This document shows, in pieces, positions 54,770 through 64,000 of a stretch of 64,000 nucleotides of DNA. The stretch spans positions 310,001 through 374,000 of the forward strand of contig MCFL01000009.1 of the NCBI GenBank assembly GCA_002102555.1. The letters run 5' to 3'. The position numbers were made by a program, and so were the translations under genes. Under the pieces are notes generated by a model. That model saw only the letters and a list, made by a program, of their open reading frames with translations. It did not search any database and was not told where the DNA came from. The first letter of the stretch is position 1, and every line of letters begins with the position of its first letter. The stretch comes from Catenaria anguillulae PL171. Its lineage: Eukaryota > Blastocladiomycota > Blastocladiomycetes > Blastocladiales > Catenariaceae.

Positions 54770-56061
54770 ATGTCCACCACCGTCCAGCTCGACCGCTTCT
54801 CGCATTTGCTGCACGAATGCCCATTTGTCTTCATTCGCAGCGACTCGATCCGAATCCTTTGGGACCACGCTTTCCCCAACGACAAACTTGTCGTCAACGC
54901 AGCAGCTGTGCTCAAGCACGACCCAAGTCTGGCGATCGTGAAAACCCCGGAATTCGGCCAAAAGACCCCGCTGGCTGCCATTGAAGTGACGGAGAAGGTC
55001 AAGCACCTCCAGCAGAGTCCACCGGAAAGGTATTTACTTTGTCATCCGCTCCACTTGCGCACGAGCTCAGGATTTCATTTTGTTTATCACAGTATTGGCG
55101 ATCGAGTCAAGTACCTCGGATCCCCATCCAACTACCTATTCGAGCACTTTCATTATCTCTACACCCGCGTCTACGGGCCTATTAGCGAGTCTGTGTTGCG
55201 CAAGCACCTGGCGCAACTTTGCCATGCCGACGTCAACGCCACCAAGTTTGCCTTGCCCAAGGAATTGTGGACATGCAACGTGAAATGGCCCGAATGGTGC
55301 CAGGGTGGTCCTAGCGCACGGTCGACGTCGCCCGGAGACGGTGACAAGGATGGCGACGATTTCATTGGGATTCCAGACGATTGGGAGGGAGTATTGCATG
55401 GGCGCAGCGAGAGGCAGTTGAGAACGTACGCGCAGATAGACCATGTCCGTTACTGTGGAGCTGTCTAATTGTGGTTTTCGCTTAGGCTCTCGTCACCCTA
55501 CACTCGAGCGGCCTCGCCAGACGGCCGCCAAAGCCATGCAAAGCGTGCACGTCGTGAGTTGGATGACCGACTCGGTGAGATATCCATTGATTGGGATGTC
55601 GGACATGACGGGATGGACATTGATGGTATGTACCTCTGCATTTTTTGCAGAACCACACTTGCCCAGACGCTCATGCGCGGCTTCACTTAGACGACGATTC
55701 CGAGCGGCCCGCCTCCGATTACACCGATTCGCGGCCAAGCACGCCCGCGACGGGCATTGACGTTGTTTCCATTGATCTGTTGTCGAAAATGACAGCGAGG
55801 CGGGTCCTGAATGCGATTCTCGAGCGTGGACCAACAAATGGCGCGAGTGGCGTGAATCGAAGCGACCAAATTGACCCAAGCAAGGTATGGTGTTGATGTG
55901 CCTTGTCTATGTTATGTACTCGCATCAATGGGCTCACTCGCAGACGTTCTGCTCAACTGCAGGATCGGACTCGTTCCGTCAAGAAGCGTGGAACGAGGTT
56001 CATGGCGCATGATTTCTTTCAACCGGACCCAGTTTCCAAGTCGTCCACTTCGGCCAAGTGA
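54770..56061 (+). CDS. four-exon unknown protein, about 350-360 aa
   Basis: Exons 54770-55425, 55486-55625 and 55691-55884 join with phases 2, 1 and 0 (introns of 60, 65 and about 78 nt, all GT-AG). The last exon has two equally in-phase acceptors: one at 55963 gives a basic tail (SVKKRGTRFMAHDFFQPDP) ending at 56061, and one at 55944 gives a shorter tail ending at 56012. The first 200 residues look globular (FSHLLHECPFVFIRSDSIRI, LFEHFHYLYTRVYGPISESV). The remainder is acidic and Ser-rich with a basic patch (GRQSHAKRARRELDD) that could be a nuclear signal. The start follows an in-frame open leader; MSTTVQLDRF is the first good Met. No family is recognised. Confidence 0.6.
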
Positions 56062-56426
56062 TGTTGTGGCAATTGACGGGATAGCTCAATATGATAAATA
56101 CACAGGTCACACTCTCTTGCACACCTCGCACTAGTTTGTGATTTGCGTACTCGACCTCACGACAGTCTTTTGGGCCGCTTTTCCCCGTGGAAACATGGGC
56201 CAATTTCGGCCAATTTCGTCAAAGCAAGAAACCGTGATTGAAGCATATCGGTAAGCCGAACCATGGAATGCAAAGCCAAATCTCAAGAATTACATCCACC
56301 AACCACATTCACATGCTCCAAGGAGGACCAGACACACGATCAAGTGGAAGAGAGTGGCAAACCACAAAAGACTCGGCGCGACTTACAAAAAAAGGCGGTG
56401 GTTGAGGACGAGGACATCCACGAGAT
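56062..56426. other. intergenic, convergent gene ends
   Basis: No gene is seen. This is the 3' flank of the unknown plus-strand gene and of RPS26 on minus. Confidence 0.4.
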
Positions 56427-57307
56427 TTAGGCAGCAGCCTTCTTCTCAGCATCGGGGTTGACCTTCTTGCCATCCTTGAAGCGGAAACGCTGGGGAGGGG
56501 CGCGGTTGCGACGGCCCTCACGCGAGCGCACACGCACAATGTGGGCGTGGATGGCGCACGAGATGCAGTAGTGGATCTTGACGTAGAGCTTGGGCACAAC
56601 AAGCTTCTCGTACACGCAAGCCTCTTCCATATCACGCATGGCGGCCGACTCAATCATCGGGCGGATGATGAAGCGCTTGATGGCCTTGTCCTGTTGGCGG
56701 TGGATTCGGGGAGGAATGTCGAGCGAGGGGAACGAGTGGATGCCGTGAGATTGCGTGTACGTGGGGTCGGAGATGTTTTGGGACGTGACAAGAGGCCGTT
56801 AGCTTCCACGCAACAACCAATGGAGGTGTCAAGAAAGCGAAAACGGACCTTAGGGCAGCAGCGGCGGCAGTTGGAGCAGCGCACCGGCTTAACGTGGCCG
56901 CGGTTTTGCTTGTTGCGTCCGTTGTTGCGGCGTTTCTGAGTCTGTGGTGCGTATCAAATGCATGGCGTGGGTAATGAGCGAATGGGCATCGTTGATTGCT
57001 GACAGCGAATGGACAAGGGGTCCGAGATGCGAGCAATATTCCAACAGCGACCAACAACACCACACCCATCTAACGATCGGTTCAGCAGCAACTAGGGGGG
57101 GGACAATATCTTCGATCAGGGTATTAGGGAAACGAAGCGTTCGTCTGCGCGTGCAGCCGTGCCACTTGTGGGTGCATAGTCCAGGCATTGAGAGGAATCT
57201 GGCGAGTGTTGAATGGAATGGTGTTGCTGCTCGCCGGTGGGAGGTTGCTCGCAAATGGTTGCATTGTACATCGGGTCTTTGTGCATAGAGTTAACGGTAC
57301 TAACCAT
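56427..57307 (-). CDS. RPS26: 40S ribosomal protein eS26 (RPS26)
   Basis: Three coding exons, 57305-57307 (the ATG alone, followed by donor GTTAGT), 56849-56941 and 56427-56690, give a 119-aa protein, normal for eS26. It begins [11 protein letters not shown] and contains VRCSNC (Cys23, Cys26) and HYCISC (Cys74, Cys77), the four zinc ligands, then [11 protein letters not shown] near the C-terminus. eS26 sits at the mRNA exit channel of the small subunit and binds the 3' end of 18S rRNA. The 363-nt first intron directly after the start codon and the pyrimidine-rich leader are typical of ribosomal protein genes, and such introns often carry regulatory signals. The second intron is about 158 nt (56691-56848). 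Confidence 0.96.
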
Positions 57308-57557
57308 GTTGGGCAGAAATATCGAGGGCCGAGAGAAGGTTCCACTGTGGCTGGCTCAATCGACAGTCTCTGTTGGCTGTGGGTGCTTGTGGTGGGTGGA
57401 TGCTGGTCCTGAGATCGGATCGGCGGACTCGACGCCACGATCGAACGCGTCGGTTGTTGCCGATCCTTCATGACCCAACATGACTTGCGAGCCACCCTGA
57501 GAAATCAAAAGGACAAGGTCCATTGCAACACTACTGTATTTGTTCTCCAACAGGACA

Positions 57558-59100
57558 TCACCATAAGGATGCCAAGTACGGCGCCAACTTCTTTGACCGC
57601 TCCACAAGCAACGACGACGTCAAGTAATCGATATCCGCGACCCGCCACGGCGCATTCACATCAATGGGATAGTCCCTGTTGGTGTCGCGAACCAGCTTGA
57701 ATGGAGTCGAGGCCATGCGCATGACGATGCGTCGGTTGGTAAACGACTCTTGGAACACAACACGGTCCTCCTCAACCCGTAATCCTTGCACCATCCCGGA
57801 GGAGGCGTCGAATAAAGACAAGTTGGGTGATGGGCTGGCTTGTGTCGGTTTTGCAGACTTGCGTTTGCTGCCGGCAAATGGGTGCCCTGGACGAGCGGGT
57901 GTGGGTGGCGGAGGTGGGACTCGTTCGATGGTGGCGGTTCCCGAGATGGAAACAGTGACGTCGATCAGGAGCTGGCCATACAACTGGTCGCTGGCATAAT
58001 CCTTGAGGTATGCAAGCTGCTGCCAGGATGGGACCGAGTCGATATCGTGTTCCAGGTTGGCCACATACTCGGTTTTTCCACGTTGAATGATCACTACGCG
58101 CGGACCAAGGAGGTCAAAAGATGATGATTGCAGGCGGCTGTCGCTAATCTGCGGGACGCAAAGACACACACACACACAGCGGTTGATCAACGCTAATCGC
58201 TTCGTGCCTGCCTGTCAGAGTGAGTGAGGGAAAGAGCACACCAGTAACCTGCGGCGAATGTGGTACAACTGATCCAGGCCTTGGACGTCGGATATTGACA
58301 GCTTGAACTGCAAATCACCGTGCGTGCGCAAAATGGACGTGCACGCGGACAGTCGAGCATACAAGGTCGGTGTGAACATGTTCCGAATGCTGGCCGACTG
58401 CCATCGAGCGTGGTCATTGGGCGAGTAAGAGAGCGCTTCGAGCGCGGGCTTGACGGTCCGTTGAACTGTAGAACACCCAATACGAACCCAAAATGTTTAG
58501 AAATTCAGGTGCGGGCATGGCAGGATAAGCGAGCGTACGCATGTCCACGACACCGCCGTCTACGGACAAGAACTTGATGACGTCCTTTGACCAGTAGGCA
58601 GACCAACTTCGCAAAGTTCCCATAAACTTGCCCTTGATGTGTTTGGGTATTGAAAGCCAATACCTTGGGCTGGTCATCTTGTATGCATCGAGGAGCGACG
58701 ACCCTTTGCGAATGTATCGCGGGGTGGCTCGAGCAGGGTCATGGTTGAAACGCCAATGCGCCCGCGAAATGCGGCCCTCGGCCCGCAATTGGTCCACAAT
58801 CGATGGATCAGCAAGGCGGCCTGCCCGGGCGGCGGCTTCCTCGCGAGTCAAGCGGAGCTGCGCTTTTGGGATCAGGCCATCGGAAAAGGTGGGTGGGATG
58901 ATGATTTCTGGGGCAATGGAAGCGGGTCGCCGCGGCGGCCTATTGCTGGATTTGTATCGGCGTTGCGTCAAGTGGACAATGTCCGATGATGATGGAGCCT
59001 GCAGACGATTTTCCAAGCAGGATGGCAGGAGCAATGTGTGGCACGGAACTCGCGCACGAATCGTCGGCGAGCAAGAAAGGGGTCGGATGCAAGGATGCAT
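57558..59100 (-). CDS. family 3 putative mitochondrial protein, 458 aa (3a)
   Basis: Exons 58539-59100, 58242-58465 (224 nt) and 57558-58148 join with phases 1 and 0. The chosen start (MHPCIRPLSCSPTIRARVP) gives an Arg/Ser-rich N-terminus with no acidic residues for about 30 positions, like a mitochondrial targeting peptide; the frame is open further upstream. Landmarks shared with 3b and 3c are GRISRAHWRFNHDPARATP, a long helical stretch (YWLSIPKHIKGKFMG), ALEALSYSPND at the start of exon 2, FDLLGPRVV at the start of exon 3, and WRVADIDYL near the C-terminus. A Pro/Lys-rich linker (about 340-370) interrupts exon 3. I do not recognise the family and assign no reaction. Confidence 0.78.
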
Positions 59101-59780
59101 GGTGGGCGATTGCTTTGGGTTGCATTGAGGGCAGCCTGCGGAAATCCCGCCTTGTACATAAAGAATATCCTTTCCGTTACAATTAGTGTCCCCCGATCCG
59201 CTACCAGCCGCCACTGCCGTCAACGCGAGACATGCCCTGACCATGATGCCCCAGCGATCATGCCGTGCACTTAAAGCGCTTGTGTCCACGCTCGCCATAG
59301 GTGCTAGTTCCATGAAGCAAGAAAGTCTCAATGGATTTGTATTCACAGTAGTTGATACAACATCGCCCTCGCCGCCGTTATTTATTCATCATCAAGGTCT
59401 TTTTGTGGTTGGTTGCTGATGTCGATAACTTGGTGGCAGGCACGTGGTAAGTGGGTGGCAGAGTCAAGTGGGGGTTGCGCTGGAGTATGATAGTCGCTGC
59501 AGGGCGAGCAGCTGTCACATTATGGACTTGAAGTACTCGTCATTCCGCAACTGATACAGTATATCTCCCGTGTATACGTACAGCATGGCCTTTACTCTGG
59601 GAACGGTAAGTGCGAGACAATTGCAGCATACATTCAACCGGTTCACGATCTCTCGCCTGGGACGCGACACGGGCATAAACGTATGTAGATTTGTAGATTA
59701 AATTGGGCCGCATGGAAATTGGCCATGGCAACACACAGACAACGCAATATCCATGTATACCCCACTGAATCATAGTCACC
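59101..59780. other. divergent promoter region between 3a and 3b
   Basis: No gene is seen. Frames here are short. The segment separates two divergently transcribed family 3 paralogs and must hold both promoters. Confidence 0.45.
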
Positions 59781-61340
59781 ATGTTCTTCCGTCGCTGTTC
59801 CGTACAACCTCTCACGGCCTTGTGCAACCCTGTTGGTGTTCGAGTCGGAGGAGGTGTGCTTTCCGCTCAACATTTGATCCCCAATATCGCTTTCGGGAAT
59901 GTACCTCCATCGATCCTGCGGCATTCTCGGCGAAACCTGATTGGCATTCCCAAGATTCGCATTCGTTTCGGGAAGGATGGCCTCCCACCCGAACTCAAAG
60001 AGAAACTCGAAAAGATGGACCAGGACCGGGCCACGATTGACGCTCTGCGCGCCAAAGGCCATTTGTCTCCCATGCATTGGCGGTCTCCTGGGGAGGAGCA
60101 ACGCTGCTCGAACGCCCAACTATGCTATGGACCAAAGGCAGTCACAAAGTACCGGCTCCTCGATCCACGCCACTGGCTACAGGCACTGCAACTCGCCGTG
60201 AGCGCAGCCCCAGGTATCAAGCTTGTCCATGAAGCGTTTCAGCCACTAAAGCCGTACTTGAACGACCCAAATGGACGCTTTCGGGATACTCGTGCGTCAC
60301 TGTTTTTTTTCCCCGTGTTTCTGAGACCCCTTCATGTTGACACACCAAACGTTGCGTTGAATTATTGAATAGTCGAAGACACGATCAAACCGGCCCTCAC
60401 GGGTTTATCGTACTCACCTGCCAACCACGATGCATTTTTGTCTTCTAGTGGCATGACTCAACTGTACACGCCCACGCTTCGCGCTCAACTGTTGGATTGC
60501 GCAGCGTGCTTGCAGCAAGGCAGCTACGAAGTGCGAGTCGATGTGGACGGGGTCCTTGGCGCAGGGGGTATCAATCCGCGTTCCCAATTTGTTTTGGTAT
60601 GTCCTTGCGCTAGAACAAGTCTCGGATTGCTAACAGCGTGGTTTCCACTACATACATCCACTTACAACCTGGCTTGCATCTGTTAGCTTGGTGACCGCTC
60701 CAGGTTGGTATCGGGCAACCTGCTTGGTCCTCGCACGGTGTTGCGGCAAGTCGGTCCATCGCTCATGCTTGCCGACCTTAAATATGACATGGGCTCGGTC
60801 TCGCTTGACCGGCAGAAAGTCACATTCAACGACTCGTTACCCAAAGACTTGCAAGGCATGCAGTACTTGATTGACGTGCGTGCGGTTGTTGCCGGCAAAG
60901 TCACCATTTCTCGTGTGCCCCCTGCCTCTCCCGCGAGTCGTTCAACACCTATACTGCCTCCCGCCACGCCCGCGAAGGAAAGGATGCTTGCGAGCCCCCA
61001 GACCAAGACAGCTGCCGCCAAGAAGAAAAAGGGCGGGACAAAAAACCGCGTCGTTCGCCTCTCGCCTACTGCTCAACCAACCAAGCACGATCCAACCGCC
61101 AGCACCAACAGTCACACATCATCGTCCACGGTTGGTAGCCAAGACTCGATTGTGGTCGACATGCCGTTTATCCGCAACGTCTCACTTCGGTTGGCGTCCC
61201 AAGTGTTTGCTCCCGAAGAGTACAGGCTGGCAGCGGACCCGCATCGGATCACTTGGAAAGTGGCGGACATTGATTACATGGTGACGGCGCAGTTGTTGCA
61301 GAGGCAGCGCGAGTTGGCTCCGTTGCTAGATGAGCTTTAG
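59781..61340 (+). CDS. family 3 putative mitochondrial protein, 462 aa (3b)
   Basis: Exons 59781-60291, 60373-60596 (224 nt) and 60687-61340 join with phases 1 and 0 (introns of 81 and 90 nt). The N-terminus, MFFRRCSVQPLTALCNPVGV, is basic and amphipathic, as expected of a mitochondrial presequence. Shared landmarks are GHLSPMHWRSPGEE, RLLDPRHWLQALQLAVS, ALTGLSYSPANHDAF at the start of exon 2, TPTLRAQLLDC, NLLGPRTVLRQVG in exon 3, and WKVADIDYMV near the end. Exon 3 carries a Lys-rich, Ser/Thr-rich linker (AAAKKKKGGTKNR), the counterpart of the Pro/Lys linker in 3a and absent from 3c. The family is not recognised. Confidence 0.82.
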
Positions 61341-61700
61341 ATTGAGGATGTTGGTTCAGTTTGCCCGAGATGATGGTCAATTTGGGGCTGGCTTTTCAAT
61401 TTCTTCTTGAATCCTGCTGTCCCACAAGTTGGAACTGGACCTTGTATCCTTTTTCTTCCCAAGGCATTTACGGCCTCATAACTATGGGACACTGACCAAG
61501 TGCATGTGAGACAGCAGCTTGGCTGGGTCCGTCGGACCCGTCTCAACCCGATCGTGACATGGACTGCATTCATGCAACCACAAGACAGTGACTGTTCAAA
61601 TGCACAATGTAGACGACGACTGAGCCAACATTCAGCAATACCTATAGAGGTATCCATACTCCTCGCTTCACTCGACCACACTCTGCCCATCTTCAGCATC
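61341..61700. other. intergenic between tandem copies 3b and 3c
   Basis: No gene is seen. The frame of exon 1 of 3c is open upstream to 61500, but it contains no better start. Confidence 0.45.
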
Positions 61701-63065
61701 ATGAACACATCCTCGGCCAAGATGAACGCAGCCAAGCTCACGGTGGCTGCAGCCGGTGTTTCGACCAAATGTCGGCCTCAAGTCCGCCGACTTTTTCCCG
61801 ACAACGCCTCACTCAAGTATCCCTGGACCTTTCCCGTCCGAGCACCTATTGTGTCGCAACCGTCATGGTTTCGACCTTGCCGCTCGTTTGCGTCCAAAGC
61901 TGGCGGAATCACTCGCGAAACCATCAACATACTCGCCGAAATGGCCGACCATATCAAAGTCGTGGACGACTTGCGCTCAAAAAGTCACCTTTCGCCCAAT
62001 CATTGGCGATTCTCATGGGATCCCGTTCGCTCTACCCCGGAAACCCTTCATTTTGGCCCGCTTGCTCCCGGCCGATTCTTTGCATTTGATCCTCGATTCT
62101 GGATTAAAAACGTCAAGCACACTATGGCGGTGTCACCAGGGATCAAAATGGCATGTGATGCATTTGATGCCTTAGACCCGTACTTTGACGACCCAGATGA
62201 GCCGTTTGTCAGGACTCGTACGGGTGAATCATGATTCCATTGCATGGCCAATAACAACTTGAAGCAAGCTCACTTGGCACTCGCACGTCCTACAGTGGAG
62301 TCCCTTGTCCAACCAGCACTTGAGGGCCTTTCCTACTCGCCCGCCAACCACGAGGAGTTCCTCACTTCTGACGCCATGACCGAGCTGTTCTCGCCAACGC
62401 TTCGTGCACGCCTCTTCCACTGTACATCTGCTCTTCGCAAGGGCGGAATTGAGCTGCGTGTCGCCGTTGAGTCGTTTCGTGATGCACATGAGCTTGAGGA
62501 GCACTCGCGATTTCTTCTGGTCTGTCCACGCACCGACATTTCCGTCTTTTTGTACTGACTCGGATCCACTCACGATTGATTCGTGCATCATATCTAGGTT
62601 GGCAACCGCTCAATGCTGACCTCGTCCGACCTGCTCGCCCCTCGCACTGTGCTTCGCCAAATGGGGAGCGCGCTTCTGCTCGCCCAATTGTCGCACGACA
62701 TTGATTCCGTTCCCGACGACCTGCAGCGTGTCAGCTTTGATGGATCGCTTCTCAAGGACCACCAAGGCATGCAGTATCTCGTGGATACCGAGGCGCTTGT
62801 GGCGGGTACTGTGACGCTTTCACGTGCAGCCAATGTTGCCGGCGGCGACTCTGCGAATGAGGTTCTTGCGCAAGTGCCGTTCATGCGCAATGTCGTGATC
62901 CGGTTGGTATCTCAAGTGTTTGGGCCTGACGAGTACAAGTCGCTCGTGAGTCCACATCGCATTTCGTGGACGGTTGCCGACATTGACTATTTGGTTGGAT
63001 CCCTTTGGTACGAGAGGCAAAAGAAGGTGGTGGTTCAATTGGAAGAGCTTCTTTTTGAAAAGTGA
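61701..63065 (+). CDS. family 3 putative mitochondrial protein, 402 aa (3c)
   Basis: Exons 61701-62217, 62296-62519 (224 nt) and 62598-63065 join with phases 1 and 0 (both introns 78 nt). The N-terminus (MNTSSAKMNAAKLTVAAAG, then KCRPQVRRLF) is followed by WFRPCRSFASKAGG, a good candidate presequence cleavage region. Shared landmarks are SHLSPNHWRFSWDPVRSTP, FDPRFWIKNVKHTMAVSPG, ALEGLSYSPANHEEF (exon 2), DLLAPRTVLRQMG (exon 3), and WTVADIDYLV near the C-terminus. It lacks the charged linker of 3a and 3b, which shows that the linker is dispensable. It is closest to 3b in exon 2. The family is not recognised. Confidence 0.84.
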
Positions 63066-64000
63066 GAAATGTTTCCTGGGAACGGGACTGCGGTTCGAGC
63101 TGTTCGACTGAGATTATTGGGAAGAGGAACTATAACGTAAAGGTTGACTCTGATGCTGCTGGGCCGTCAATGATGGAAGGTGGACGATGCTACCTGGATC
63201 AGAAACACTTTGCTTGCCTGACCTTTCACTGCAACTCCCAGCGCTCTTGCGCAGTTCCCTATTTGCCTGTTGGAAAAGCGAATTGGACTTGGCAGGGACA
63301 TAAATGTGTCATCTAAAGCTATGAGTCAACCCCAGGCGTGAGGATTGAATGCGTGACAGGGGAGAAAGGTTGCGTGGCCATCGTGGTTCGCGAAGGCATG
63401 GTTGTCCAACCGACTTTGGGCTGCACAAATAATGTCGAAGCTGACCAGTGCCAGGTCGGTCCTTTGATCCATCCATCGAGAGTTCACAACTATGAACGCG
63501 TTCCCTAATGGTCATGAATTTGTGGCCTTCCACGCGAACATTGGACAAAAGATGAAAGCCCCGTCATCAGCCCGCTATTACCTGGTATCGAGCCATGAAA
63601 GCATCCATCAACGATGGGTGCCCAATAGCAAACAAGTCCATAACCTCCAGTGGTCGAGCATTGACTCGCACGGCGCACCGTCTCGTTCGGTGTGCTCATT
63701 TTCAGCCGGTGCAGCCTTCGATTCAACCTCAACATAAGCGAACTTGGCCTTGGCGGTGGCCATTTCGCTCGTTGGGCTTGGAGCCGGACAGCCGAAGTGC
63801 CTGCACACCTCGGCTTTCATTCAGATTCATCCTGAGTAGCCGTGCGGCGGCAAGATGTTGTTCTGTTCGGTGGTCATGCCATCGTCATGGGCCAGCCTTG
63901 CCGCGAGGTGGCGGCGGAGTTGGCAATTTTGGGTATACAAATATCGGAGGTACCCCTGCCTCTTCGGCAAGTGACGAGCCAAAATCAAACCCTGCCACGA
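63066..64000. other. intergenic, no gene recognised
   Basis: This is the 3' flank of 3c to the window edge. Short frames on both strands have no family features. A gene starting beyond the edge cannot be excluded. Confidence 0.4.

Overview
The window reads as nuclear DNA from a fungus, most likely an early-diverging zoosporic one (Blastocladiomycota-like). This placement is inference, not a match. The evidence is moderately GC-rich coding DNA, many short GT-AG introns (mostly 60-100 nt), a tRNA-Arg with an intron after the anticodon, RPS26 with an intron directly after its ATG, a fungal DUF1748 mini-protein, a proteinase-K-type subtilase, and large expansions of F-box-like and WW-motif ankyrin proteins. 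No viral or bacterial operon structure is seen.

Layout. 0-4 kb: an unknown 670-aa protein and a ZIP zinc transporter, both on minus. 4.6-8.7 kb: a transposon graveyard with a Gag-like relic, a broken Helitron helicase tail followed by a textbook Helitron 3' end, a short-motif array, and a broken zinc-finger gene. 8.86-13.5 kb: tRNA-Arg(UCU), a 72-aa DUF1748 gene with an 8-nt first exon, and a seven-exon secreted subtilase. 15.25-20.7 kb: one six-exon gene for a 1688-aa Ser/Gln/Thr-rich, repeat-bearing multi-pass membrane protein. 21.2-23.4 kb: an ankyrin-type protein.

23.7-54.4 kb is a recombining cluster of two lineage-type families. Family 1 (F-box-like N-terminus, leucine-rich middle, C-terminal CxC...CxxC module) has six copies, all on plus: intact at 26.3, 29.0, 42.0 and 49.3 kb, broken at 23.7 and 38.7 kb. 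Family 2 (F-box-like N-terminus, about 850 aa, one phase-1 intron) has intact copies at 35.8-38.4 and 44.8-47.4 kb, a degenerate copy at 40.5-41.7 kb, and two strongly similar pseudogenes in opposite orientation at 34.5-35.8 and 53.3-54.4 kb. Family 1 and family 2 genes repeatedly form tail-to-tail pairs. Three small unrelated genes sit in between.

54.8-63.1 kb: a four-exon unknown gene, RPS26, and three paralogs of an unrecognised family with mitochondrial-type N-termini. All three have the same exon architecture, with a middle exon of exactly 224 nt. If the F-box-like proteins are SCF adaptors, the cluster would be a fast-evolving set of substrate receptors; that is inference. Gene models with introns were built by hand from splice signals and reading phase, and none has been checked against transcripts.
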